Below the pieces are notes generated by a model. It was not told the DNA's origin. It worked only from the letters and a program-made list of their open reading frames with translations, and made no database searches. Shown piece by piece: positions 34,501 to 41,758 of a stretch of 64,000 nt of DNA (positions are counted from its first letter, which is position 1; the number at the start of each line of letters is the position of its first letter). Source of the stretch: Zoogloea sp041908905 (lineage in GTDB: Bacteria; Pseudomonadota; Gammaproteobacteria; Burkholderiales; Rhodocyclaceae); the NCBI RefSeq assembly GCF_041908905.1, contig NZ_JAYREK010000012.1, positions 28,154-92,153 of the forward strand. The letters are read 5' to 3'. A program made the translations under genes and the position numbers.

Positions 34501-35161
34501 GGAGAGCCTGGACGAACGCATCGCCCGCCGCGCCGAAGAACTCACCGCCTACCAGGACGCAGCCTACGCCCGCCGCTACACCGACTTCGTGGCCCGGGTG
34601 CGCGCCGCCGAGGCTCCGCTGGGCAGCGAGGCCCTCACCGACGCGGTGGCCCGCAACTACTTCAAGCTGCTGGCCTACAAGGACGAATACGAAGTAGCCC
34701 GGCTGTTCGCCGACCCGGCCTTCCGTGCCGGCATCGACGCCCGCTTCGAGGGCGAATACACCCTGAGATTCCACCTCGCCCCGACCTTCCTGGCCCGTCC
34801 CGACCCGGACAGCGGACGCATCAAGAAGAAGGTCTTCGGCCCCTGGATGGAGACCGCGCTGCGCTGGCTCGCCAAGGCCCGCCGCCTGCGCGGCACCCCC
34901 TTCGACCCCTTCGGTTATCACCCGGAGCGCAAGGCCGAACGGGCGCTGCTCGCCCAGTACGAGGCCGACATCGGCGCCCTGCTGGGCGGCCTCGACGCCG
35001 AGGGGCTACGCCGCGCCGTCGCCCTCGCCCGGCTGCCCGAGGACATCCGCGGCTTCGGGCATGTCAAGGCGTGGTCGATGAAGAAGGCCGCCGAGAAACG
35101 CGCCGCGCTGCTGGCGCCGGCCGGCAAGCCTGGCCGGGAGGACGGCTCCCACGTGGCCTGA
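31592..35161 (+). CDS. fused indolepyruvate:ferredoxin oxidoreductase
   Basis: A 1189-residue single-chain 2-oxoacid:acceptor oxidoreductase, which decarboxylates aryl pyruvates to aryl-acetyl-CoA with thiamine diphosphate. In order: the N-terminal pyrimidine-binding half (SGYRGSPLGGLD), CPGCPHNTS, the TPP site GDGTYFHSG, a Cys-rich [4Fe-4S] region (CEGCGDCGRESNC, ACNKDYSCMNGFCP), and a gamma-type domain (TGVGGTGVVTIGALIG, GLAQKGGSVFSHIRI). This fused form is known from Azoarcus, Thauera and relatives, in phenylalanine and aromatic breakdown. The ATG follows GAGGAG. It is monocistronic. Confidence 0.93.
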   Translation: MAEQDPRPVRSSSLDDKYTTESGRVYLTGYQALVRLPMIQRERDRAAGLNTAGFVSGYRGSPLGGLDLSLWKAADHLAEHDIVFQPGINEDLAATAVWGTQQLALSPKARVQGVFAMWYGKGPGVDRCGDVFRHANAAGSSRFGGVLAIAGDDHAAKSSTLPHQTDHFFKSMMMPVLAPAGVQEYLDFGVHGWALSRWSGCWVAFKAVADTVETSASVDVDPMRVVVREPDDFEMPDGGLNLRWPDPPLVQEKRLLHHKLYAALAYCRANGLNRVVIDSPQPRLGIITAGKSYLDVRQALDDLGIDAALAAEIGIRLYKVGMVWPLEADGVRRFAEGLDEILVVEEKRQLIEYQLKEELYNWREDVRPRVVGKFDEKGEWALLRGTGADGHIVVDHGDWLLPAAGELTPAMIAKVIAGRIGRFFTSEHIEQRLAFLQAKEALLGHRVFAIDRVPTFCPGCPHNTSTRVPDGSRAVAGIGCHYMVSFMPDRHTATFSHMGGEGVPWVGQAPFTDERHIFANLGDGTYFHSGILAIRQAVAAFNRPRHGRQPTSGITYKILFNDAVAMTGGQPVDGELGVPQLLRQLQAEGVGTIVLVTDGSETPWRVSDLPHGVQLRHRDELDVIQRELRTLAGVSVIVYHQTCAAEKRRRRKRGTYPDPQTRVYINEAVCEGCGDCGRESNCMAILPVETEFGRKRQIDQSACNKDYSCMNGFCPSFVTIEGGRLRHGRAQAGKGERFGPLPAPRLPATDKPWGILVTGVGGTGVVTIGALIGMAAHLDGKGVTVLDMTGLAQKGGSVFSHIRIADRPADLHAVRIATGEANAVIGGDLVVTASVDALAKMAVGTHGVVNCFETPTSEFTRNPDWAFPQDKMQAAIVEAVGQKNFDFLDAGSLATKLLGDAIATNLFLLGYAWQRGWVPVSEASLDRAIELNGAAVEMNRQAFLWGRRAAIDLAAVQREVSPAPVIRLRPESLDERIARRAEELTAYQDAAYARRYTDFVARVRAAEAPLGSEALTDAVARNYFKLLAYKDEYEVARLFADPAFRAGIDARFEGEYTLRFHLAPTFLARPDPDSGRIKKKVFGPWMETALRWLAKARRLRGTPFDPFGYHPERKAERALLAQYEADIGALLGGLDAEGLRRAVALARLPEDIRGFGHVKAWSMKKAAEKRAALLAPAGKPGREDGSHVA

Positions 35162-35206
35162 CGCAAGGCTGCGGCCGCCCGGCGCACCCGGGCCAGGCCG
35201 CCAGGG

Positions 35207-36094
35207 TCAGGCCCGGCGCCTGCGGGTAAGGCCCAGCCCGGCCAGGCCAAGCAGCGCGAGCAGCGCCGCGGCCGGCTCGGGCACCCCGAAGACATCGCCG
35301 TCGGCCACCGCCCACGCCTGCCAGTAGGCATCCAGGCGGCCGGTGTAAAACTGGTTGCCCTCGTGCCAGTCGAAGGCCCACGCCGCCGGCACGCCCGGCA
35401 GCGCAGTGCCGGTCCAGAACTCGGCCATCTCCGTGGCGTAGGGGAAGGGCACAGCCGCGGACAGGAAGGGGCCGTAGTTCTTGTCGAGATCCGAGTGCTT
35501 CCACAGCGGGTCGTAGGGGTTGGGCAAGGCCTGGGGGCAGCGCGTCGGGTGCAGATCGTCTGCCAGACACATGCCGTGGTTGCCCAGCTCCACGTAGAAC
35601 AGGTAGGCCAGCTCGGAGGGCCGGCTGGTGGTCGGGTCGGCCGGGTCCTTGTGGCCGGCGTCGGTCGTCCCGTTGTTGCTGTAGGCGTAATCGAAACTGC
35701 TGCCGTTGAGCGGCGTCACCTCCGGCAGGCGCCAGCTCGACACGCCGCCGACAACCAGCTGGTCGGCCCAGGCCACCGCGCCATACCAGCTCATCAGGCC
35801 GGTGTAGGCGCTGCCCGACGTGGTCTTCTGGAAATCGGCCTCCGTAAGGGCGTGCCCGGCAACGGAGCCCACCGCCGCGATGATCTCGTCGCGCCGGGCA
35901 TCGCTCAGCTCGGTCCGGGCGTAGCGTGCCTGCTGCAGCCAGGTCAGGTTCAGCTCCGGATCATAATAAGCCGCGCCGCCCCACCTCGACACCAGGCTGG
36001 CGTCCGCCACCGCGGGCGCCAGCGCCCCGCACAGGGCAAGCGCCAGGCCCGCCAGACGGCAGCCCCCCACCTCAGTCCCACGACCTCGCCTCAT
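35207..36094 (-). CDS. secreted PEP-CTERM protein with DUF1566-like domain
   Basis: A 295-residue exported protein. A signal peptide (residues 13-32) is followed by a domain with WLQQARY, MSWYGAVAWADQL, WRLPEVTPLNG and AEFWTGTALPG, the pattern of DUF1566/Lcl-type domains. The C terminus is a PEP-CTERM tail: VPEPAAALLALLGLAGLG then TRRRRA. Such proteins are processed by an exosortase, not in this window, and are linked to matrix polysaccharide. The start follows GAGGAGGGC. Confidence 0.88.
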   Translation of the reverse strand: MRRGRGTEVGGCRLAGLALALCGALAPAVADASLVSRWGGAAYYDPELNLTWLQQARYARTELSDARRDEIIAAVGSVAGHALTEADFQKTTSGSAYTGLMSWYGAVAWADQLVVGGVSSWRLPEVTPLNGSSFDYAYSNNGTTDAGHKDPADPTTSRPSELAYLFYVELGNHGMCLADDLHPTRCPQALPNPYDPLWKHSDLDKNYGPFLSAAVPFPYATEMAEFWTGTALPGVPAAWAFDWHEGNQFYTGRLDAYWQAWAVADGDVFGVPEPAAALLALLGLAGLGLTRRRRA

Positions 36095-36458
36095 GATGCC
36101 CTCCTCTCCCCGACGCCCGTGGCAGGACACCGTCCGGGCCGGCCGGAAACCCATCGCGGATACCCCGGCTCTCCTTCAGGCTAGCCGCTTTCCACGGAAT
36201 AACCACCCGACATCCTTTAATTTTCGTGTCGGACGGGGGCATTCATCGGCAACTGTGAATTTTCGTGCTGCGCTGGCGGTTCGATGCCGGAGCGACTACT
36301 TTTCAGACGACACCGCCTCGTTCGATGCGCATCGGGTCACAAGACCGAGTGCGCCCGGCAAAGCCCGGGCATGAGGGCAGCCGGTGCCGCCGGAGCAGGC
36401 GCCGCCCACCTCGCCCGCCCGTGCTTCCGCTTCCCGCCAACACCGCGAAGGAGACATC
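36095..36458. other. 364-base divergent region between two PEP-CTERM genes
   Basis: No gene is seen. It contains a 10-base direct repeat AATTTTCGTG at 36219-36228 and 36258-36267 in a locally AT-richer patch, a possible shared control site. The ribosome sites of both flanking genes lie at its ends. I found no convincing -35/-10 pair. Confidence 0.45.
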
Positions 36459-37127
36459 ATGAAGCAGCTCAATCGATGGCTTGCGTGCCTGGCCCTGCTG
36501 TTGCTGCCGATGGCCGCATCGGCCGGCCTCAAGTTCAAGGACTGCACCGGCGCGGGGCATCTCCTGTTCAAGGAATACCTCGTCTCGGGCAGCGCCGGCA
36601 CGCCCTTCAACGAGTTCCGGATGTTCACCCAGGAGAACACCTGCGGGCTCGACGTCTGGGACCTCACCCTCAGCGAAGCGCAGCAGGTGTCGTCCGACAA
36701 CGGCGTGACGGTGTTCTCCACCCTCTACGACGGCGGCTTCGCCGGCCTCCTCAATGCGCCCGCCAGCTACGCCATGTGGACGGTCAGCGGCACCGGCACG
36801 ACGACCCTCGACAGCAACGACAACAGCGTCCATACGGTGATGAACCTCGTCGGCGTCAGCCTCACCGACCCGTCGATGGTCGAGCGCCTGCTGCTGGGCT
36901 TCGATGTGCGCTACAGCGCCACCCCGGCGGGCAACGAATGCCTCGAGTGGGCCAGCCAGCCCTGCACGTCCTACGCCTATCAGGGCGGTGACATCGCCTA
37001 CGGGCCGTCCGGCAGCCACGACGGGGCCATCCGCTTCGAGGTGATCCCCGAGCCCGCCACCGGCCTGCTGCTCGCCGCCGGCCTGGGCGGCCTGGCCCTG
37101 CGCCGGCGGCCGCCCCGGCAGTGCTGA
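36459..37127 (+). CDS. secreted PEP-CTERM protein
   Basis: A 222-residue exported protein. A signal peptide (MKQLNRWLACLALLLLPMAASA) precedes a body of unknown fold with four Cys. The PEP-CTERM tail is VIPEPATGLLLAAGLGGLA followed by the basic LRRRPPR. No domain is recognised in the body. AAGGAG stands at proper spacing before the ATG. It is divergent from another PEP-CTERM gene, which suggests joint control. Confidence 0.88.
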   Translation: MKQLNRWLACLALLLLPMAASAGLKFKDCTGAGHLLFKEYLVSGSAGTPFNEFRMFTQENTCGLDVWDLTLSEAQQVSSDNGVTVFSTLYDGGFAGLLNAPASYAMWTVSGTGTTTLDSNDNSVHTVMNLVGVSLTDPSMVERLLLGFDVRYSATPAGNECLEWASQPCTSYAYQGGDIAYGPSGSHDGAIRFEVIPEPATGLLLAAGLGGLALRRRPPRQC

Positions 37128-37190
37128 CGCACCTGGGCAAAGGTCCGGCACGGCCCCCATGACGGCATGGCGGCGGGTTAAACTCCCGCC

Positions 37191-37958
37191 ATGCCCCCTG
37201 CCCTCAAAGCCCTCCTCGCCCAGCTCGCCGGCGGCCTGCTGGCCTTCGGCGCGGCCCGCGCGGGCCTGTTGCCGGTGGGCCTGTGGCCGCTGATCGTGGT
37301 GCAGGCCGTCGGCGCGGCCAGTGCGGCCATCGCGCTGCGGAGCGCCCCCTGGTGGCGCGGGATCCACCTGGGCTTCGCGCCGCTGGTCGCCGGCGCGCTG
37401 CAGCTGGGCATCGCGCCGGGCTGGTATCTGGCCGCCTTCGTGGCGTTCGCGCTGGTGTATTGGAGCAGCTTCCGCACCCAGGTGCCGCTGTTCCTGTCCA
37501 ACCCGCAGACCGCCGAGGCGGTGGCCGGCCTGCTGCCCGACGACTACCCGGCCCGCCTGCTCGACCTGGGCAGCGGCACCGGCTCGCTGCTGCGCCCCCT
37601 CGCCCGGCTGCGCCCCGACTGCCGCTGCGAGGGCATCGAGGCGGCCCCCGCGCCCTACCTGCTATCCCGCCTGCTGTCCCGCCGGCAGCCCAACATCTAC
37701 CTGGCCCGCGGCGATTTCTGGCAACTGCCGTGGACCGACTATGATGTGGTGTATGCCTTCCTGTCGCCGGTGCCCATGCCGGAGGTGTGGCGCAAGGCCA
37801 GCGCCGAGCTGCGCCCGGGCAGCCTGCTGGTGAGCAACAGCTTTCCGGTCGAGGGCGTCACCCCCGACGCAGTGATCGACGTGCCCGACCGCCGCCGCAC
37901 CCGGCTCTACCTCTACCACCCCGCCGGCCCGGCTCCCACGCCGCACCGGCGCCCCTGA
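37191..37958 (+). CDS. membrane-anchored class I SAM methyltransferase (FAM173-like)
   Basis: A 255-residue protein. Hydrophobic helices fill about residues 1-90 (GGLLAFGAARAGLLPVG, LVAGALQLGIAPGWYLAAFVAFAL). A Rossmann-type methyltransferase domain follows with motif I LLDLGSGTGSLL, then CEGIEAAPAP and VVYAFLSPVPMPEVW. The layout resembles the FAM173/ATPSCKMT lysine methyltransferases, which modify a membrane protein, but no substrate is known in bacteria. It is apparently monocistronic. Confidence 0.8.
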   Translation: MPPALKALLAQLAGGLLAFGAARAGLLPVGLWPLIVVQAVGAASAAIALRSAPWWRGIHLGFAPLVAGALQLGIAPGWYLAAFVAFALVYWSSFRTQVPLFLSNPQTAEAVAGLLPDDYPARLLDLGSGTGSLLRPLARLRPDCRCEGIEAAPAPYLLSRLLSRRQPNIYLARGDFWQLPWTDYDVVYAFLSPVPMPEVWRKASAELRPGSLLVSNSFPVEGVTPDAVIDVPDRRRTRLYLYHPAGPAPTPHRRP

Positions 37959-38102
37959 GGCCAAGGCCCCCCGGCCGCGGGCAAGTGCTTGCCGGCAAAA
38001 GGGAATTGAAAGGCAATCCGCCCTCAATTCCGCCCCCCGCCCGGCCGTAAAGGCGGCAATAATGGCATCGTCGCGCATGGCATCCAGCGAGAGGTAAACA
38101 GC

Positions 38103-38789
38103 ATGTCCCAGATCATCTGCATCATCGGCAACAAGGGCGGCACCGGCAAGACGACCCTGTCCCACATGCTGTGCCAGGGTTTCGGGCTGCTCGGCCAGCG
38201 CTCCGCCTGCGTGCTCACCGACACCTTCCGCGAGCCGCTCTCGCCGGACGGGCGCCGCTACGTCACCGCCGACGCGCGCACGCCGGAGGCCCTGCACAAG
38301 GTTGCCGGCAAGCTGCGCAGCATGCAGGGCTGGATCGGCGTGATCGACGGCGGCGGCAACCGCGCCGAGGTCGACCGCCAGCTCGACGGCCTGTGCGACC
38401 TGGTCCTGCTGCCCTTCCGCGACTCCCACGAAGACCTGCGCACCGTGCTGCGCGACCTCGAAACCTTCCCCCACGCCTACGCCCTGCCCTCCCAGTGGCC
38501 CACCAACGCCTGGCAGCGCGACGCTGCCGACCGCAACGTGGCCCAGCTGCTCGGCAACTACCGCGACCGCCTGCTGCACCCGGTGCCCAGCCTGTCGGCC
38601 TCCAAGCTGCTGCTGCAGAAGCACATCCCCGACAGCCTGCCCTCCAACCTCGGCAACGCCTGCCGGGCCCTGGCACGGCAGGTGATGGCGATCATGGAGG
38701 TGGCGAGCCCGGCCGCCGAAGCCAAGGCTCCCGGTGCCCGCCCCGGCCTCCAGGCGGCCGACGCCTACGCCGGCAGCGCCCACCCCTGA
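38103..38789 (+). CDS. orphan ParA/MinD-like P-loop ATPase
   Basis: A 228-residue cytosolic ATPase. The deviant Walker A is GNKGGTGKTTLS (residues 9-20), with a signature Lys preceding the glycines as in ParA/MinD. A second nucleotide-contact motif may be VIDGGGNRAEVD. The C-terminal 30 residues are low complexity. No parB or parS-like gene is adjacent; upstream is a methyltransferase and downstream is ccmA. It may position or regulate an envelope machine. Its function is unassigned. Confidence 0.8.
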   Translation: MSQIICIIGNKGGTGKTTLSHMLCQGFGLLGQRSACVLTDTFREPLSPDGRRYVTADARTPEALHKVAGKLRSMQGWIGVIDGGGNRAEVDRQLDGLCDLVLLPFRDSHEDLRTVLRDLETFPHAYALPSQWPTNAWQRDAADRNVAQLLGNYRDRLLHPVPSLSASKLLLQKHIPDSLPSNLGNACRALARQVMAIMEVASPAAEAKAPGARPGLQAADAYAGSAHP

Positions 38790-38919
38790 CCAACCGGCCC
38801 GCCCGGAGCCGGCCGCGCCCCCCGCCCCGGGGGCCGGCTTTCCTTGATCCATACGGTTTACCCACCCTGCCCCCTCGGGCAGAATGCGCCGGACTTCGAC
38901 TCCCCGGTGTGCCCTCCCG

Positions 38920-39534
38920 ATGCTCCAAGCCCACGGCCTTGCCTGTGATCGCGGTGACCGCCGCCTGTTCTCCGGCGTGGACTTCACCGTCCCGGCGGGG
39001 CAGTGGCTGCAGATCGAGGGGGCCAACGGCGCCGGCAAGACCAGCCTGCTGCGCATCCTGGCGGGGCTGGCCGGGGCGGCCGATGGACACGTGACGTGGG
39101 ACGGCCGACCGGTGGCCGAGGCCCGCGACGAATTCCACGCCCAGCTCCTCTACCTGGGCCACGCGCCGGCGATCAAGGACGACCTGTCGGCCCTCGAGAA
39201 CCTGCAGAGCGCCGCCGCGGTGGCGGGCCGCCCCCTCGCCGAGGCCGACGCCCTCGCCGCGCTCGGCCGCCTCGGCCTCGCCGGCCGCGAGGACCTGCCC
39301 AGCCGGGTGCTGTCCCAGGGCCAGCGGCGGCGCGTCGCGCTGGCCCGCCTGCTGTGCAGCGGGGCCCGGCTGTGGGTGCTCGACGAGCCCTTCGTGGCCC
39401 TCGACGTGGCGGCGGTCGAGCAGCTCTGCGCGATCCTCGACGAACACCTCGCCGGGGGTGGCCTGCTGCTGTTCACCAGCCACCAGGCGGTGCGGCTGGC
39501 CGCCCCCGGCAACAGCCTGAGGCTGGGCCGATGA
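38920..39534 (+). CDS. ccmA: heme-release ABC transporter ATP-binding protein CcmA
   Basis: A 204-residue ABC ATPase of System I cytochrome c maturation that, with CcmB and CcmC-CcmD, drives release of holo-CcmE. Walker A GANGAGKTS (about residue 33), signature LSQGQRRR and Walker B LWVLDEPF are present. It is the first gene of a nine-gene ccm operon. The ATG at 38920 fits homologues; an earlier in-frame start adds 12 unlikely residues. Its stop overlaps the ccmB start. Confidence 0.95.
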   Translation: MLQAHGLACDRGDRRLFSGVDFTVPAGQWLQIEGANGAGKTSLLRILAGLAGAADGHVTWDGRPVAEARDEFHAQLLYLGHAPAIKDDLSALENLQSAAAVAGRPLAEADALAALGRLGLAGREDLPSRVLSQGQRRRVALARLLCSGARLWVLDEPFVALDVAAVEQLCAILDEHLAGGGLLLFTSHQAVRLAAPGNSLRLGR

Positions 39535-40196
39535 ACGCCTTTGTCGCCATCGTCCGCCGCGACCTGCTGCTCGCCGCCCGGCGCAAGAGCGAGGTGCTCA
39601 CGGCGCTGTTCTTCTTCATGATCGTGGTCAGCCTGTTCCCCCTCGGGATCGGGCCCGAGACCGCCATGCTGCGGCGGATTGCGCCGGGCGTGCTGTGGGT
39701 CGCGGCGTTGCTGGCGGCGATGCTGTCCCTCGGCCGCCTGTTCGCCGCCGACCATCAGGATGGAACTCTCGAGCAGATGGCCTTGTCTCCCACTCCGCTG
39801 GCCGTGCTGGTGAGCGGCAAGGTGCTCGCCCACTGGCTCACCTCGGGCCTGCCGCTGGTGCTGCTGGCGCCGGTGCTGGGGCTGCAGTTCGACCTCTCGG
39901 CCCGGGCGCTGGGAGTGCTGATGCTGTCGCTGCTGCTGGGCACGCCCATCCTGTCGCTGATCGGCGCGATCGGCGCGGCGCTCACGCTGGGCGTGCGCGG
40001 CGGCGGCGTGCTGCTGTCGCTGCTGGTGCTGCCCCTGTATATTCCGGCGCTGATTTTTGGCGCCGGCGCGGTCGAGGCCGACCTGGCCGGCCTCGGCGCC
40101 GGCGGGCACCTGTCGCTGCTCGGCGCGCTGCTGGCGCTGGGCCTGTTCTTTGCCCCCTGGGCCGCCACCGCCGCGCTACGCGTCGCCCTCGAATAA
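39531..40196 (+). CDS. ccmB: heme ABC transporter permease CcmB
   Basis: A 221-residue membrane protein with six hydrophobic helices. The N terminus FVAIVRRDLLLAARRKSEVLTALFFF and the DGTLEQMALSP segment are typical of CcmB, the membrane subunit that pairs with CcmA. It begins at ATG 39531, sharing ATGA with the ccmA stop. It is followed by ccmC after 27 bases. Confidence 0.95.
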   Translation: MNAFVAIVRRDLLLAARRKSEVLTALFFFMIVVSLFPLGIGPETAMLRRIAPGVLWVAALLAAMLSLGRLFAADHQDGTLEQMALSPTPLAVLVSGKVLAHWLTSGLPLVLLAPVLGLQFDLSARALGVLMLSLLLGTPILSLIGAIGAALTLGVRGGGVLLSLLVLPLYIPALIFGAGAVEADLAGLGAGGHLSLLGALLALGLFFAPWAATAALRVALE

Positions 40197-40223
40197 CCCC
40201 GACTCCCGACCTCCACACCCGCC

Positions 40224-40973
40224 ATGAGTCAGCGCCTCATCAACTGGTTCAAGTTCGCCTCGCCGGCCAGCTTCTACCCCCTCGCCGGCAGGCTGTGGCC
40301 GTGGTTCGCCGCGCTGGCCGCGGCCTTCTGCGCCGCCGGGCTGTGGATCGGCTTCTTCGTCGCGCCCACCGACTTCCAGCAGGGCGAGGGCTACCGGATC
40401 ATCTTCATCCACGTGCCGGCCTCGTGGATGTCGATGTTCATCTACTGCGTGATGGCCTTCTGGGCCGCCATCGGCATCACCTTCAACACCCGCCTGTCGG
40501 GGATGATGAGCGCCGCGCTGGCCCCCACCGGCGCGCTGTTCGCCTTCCTGTCGCTGTGGACCGGCGCCCTGTGGGGCAAGCCGATGTGGGGCGCCTGGTG
40601 GGTGTGGGACGCGCGGCTCACCTCCGAGCTGATCCTGTTCTTCCTCTACCTGGGCTACATCGCCCTCACCTCGGCCATCGACGACCCGCGCCGGGCCGAC
40701 AAGGCCGGCGCCATCGTCGCGCTGGTGGGGGTGGTCAATGTGCCGATCATCTATTTCTCGGTGAAGTGGTGGAACACCCTGCACCAGGGCGCCTCGGTGT
40801 CCCTCACCAAGGCCCCCAGCATGGCCACCACGATGCTGTGGGGCATGCTGCTGATGGCGCTGGCCTTCTGGATGTACAGCATCGCGATGAGCCTGTACCG
40901 GGTGCGGGCGATCATCCTCGAGCGGGAACACCACGCCGGCTGGGTGGCCGAGCTTCCGGAGATGCAGCGATGA
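40224..40973 (+). CDS. ccmC: heme exporter/handling protein CcmC
   Basis: A 249-residue six-helix membrane protein that loads heme onto CcmE. The tryptophan-rich WWD domain is WGAWWVWDARLTSEL, and heme-ligand His residues occur in IFIHVPASW and the NTLHQGAS segment. Length is standard. The ATGA overlap with ccmD couples the two. Confidence 0.96.
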   Translation: MSQRLINWFKFASPASFYPLAGRLWPWFAALAAAFCAAGLWIGFFVAPTDFQQGEGYRIIFIHVPASWMSMFIYCVMAFWAAIGITFNTRLSGMMSAALAPTGALFAFLSLWTGALWGKPMWGAWWVWDARLTSELILFFLYLGYIALTSAIDDPRRADKAGAIVALVGVVNVPIIYFSVKWWNTLHQGASVSLTKAPSMATTMLWGMLLMALAFWMYSIAMSLYRVRAIILEREHHAGWVAELPEMQR

Positions 40974-41170
40974 ACTGGGGCAGCGCCGCCGAATTCCTTG
41001 CGATGGGGGGCTACGGCCTCTACGTGTGGGGCAGCTTCGGCGTGACGGCCGCGGCCCTGCTGATCGAGGCCCTGCTCGCCAGGAAGCGCCTCGCCGACAC
41101 CCGCCGCCAGCTGCGCCGGGAACTCGCCGCCGACCGGGCGGCTCTCAACGGGCACGCCGGCCGCCGCTGA
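40970..41170 (+). CDS. ccmD: small membrane protein CcmD
   Basis: A 66-residue protein with one transmembrane helix (residues 10-33: FLAMGGYGLYVWGSFGVTAAALL) and a basic, charged cytoplasmic tail. This is the usual form of CcmD, which joins CcmC and CcmE and aids release of heme-loaded CcmE. The start ATG overlaps the ccmC stop. Assignment is by size, pattern and position. Confidence 0.9.
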   Translation: MNWGSAAEFLAMGGYGLYVWGSFGVTAAALLIEALLARKRLADTRRQLRRELAADRAALNGHAGRR

Positions 41171-41206
41171 ACCGGGCAGCCCCTGCCGATCACCCAGGAC
41201 GATCCC

Positions 41207-41647
41207 ATGAAACCCCGCCAGAAACGCCTCGCCATCGTCGTCGGCGGCCTCGCCGCCCTCGGCATTGCCGCCGCACTGATCCTCAACGCCTTCCAGAGCA
41301 ACCTGGTGTTCTTCTTCACGCCGACCCAGGTGGCCAGCGGCGAGGCGCCCAAGGGCCGGGCCTTCCGCATCGGCGGGCTGGTGAAGGTGGGCAGCCTGGA
41401 GCGCAGCGACATCACCGCGCGCTTCGTCGTCACCGACACCGCCCGCGAGATCCCGGTGAGCTACAAGGGCATCCTGCCGGACCTCTTCAGCGAGGGCAAA
41501 GGCGTGGTCGCCCAGGGCAGCCTCGGGCCGGACGGCCTGTTCACCGCCACCGAGGTGCTCGCCAAGCACGACGAGAACTACATGCCGCCCGAAGCCCAGG
41601 CCGCGGTCGACAAGGCCCACGAGGCGTCACGGACCTTGAAGCAGTGA
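41207..41647 (+). CDS. ccmE: heme chaperone CcmE
   Basis: A 146-residue periplasmic heme chaperone. An N-terminal anchor (about residues 8-28) precedes the OB-fold domain. The covalent heme-binding His121 lies in LAKHDENYMPPE, with Tyr125 as expected. FRIGGLV and YKGILPDLFSEG are further family blocks. After this gene the operon spacing widens to 111 bases, unlike the overlaps elsewhere. Confidence 0.96.
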   Translation: MKPRQKRLAIVVGGLAALGIAAALILNAFQSNLVFFFTPTQVASGEAPKGRAFRIGGLVKVGSLERSDITARFVVTDTAREIPVSYKGILPDLFSEGKGVVAQGSLGPDGLFTATEVLAKHDENYMPPEAQAAVDKAHEASRTLKQ

Positions 41648-41758
41648 AGCGTGAGGGGAGAGGCGTGAGGAGGCCTTGTTTTGGCCTCGTGCGCTCCCGA
41701 TTCGCCTGATCACGCCTTACGCCTCCCGCCCAACTCCCACCTCCTTACCCAGACAACC
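41648..41758. repeat. repeat-like spacer between ccmE and ccmF
   Basis: The spacer contains GAGGCC-TTGTTTT-GGCCTC as a local hairpin. Around it GGCGTGA pairs with TCACGCC, in sequence rich in GCGTGAGG and ACGCCT. I recall GCGTGAGG-type repeats as common intergenic repeats in Rhodocyclales, so this may be an insertion into an otherwise tightly packed operon. No ribosome-site consensus is obvious for ccmF. Confidence 0.55.

Noticed and set aside
31574..34921. An 1115-residue minus-strand open frame
   Set aside because: It is antisense to the indolepyruvate oxidoreductase, has biased His/Gly/Val composition and no recognisable domain.
36095..36206. Sigma-54 promoter of the minus-strand PEP-CTERM gene (TGGAAAG-N4-TAGC)
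   Set aside because: The GG/GC spacing fits, but several consensus positions are wrong, and the plus-strand gene shows nothing comparable.
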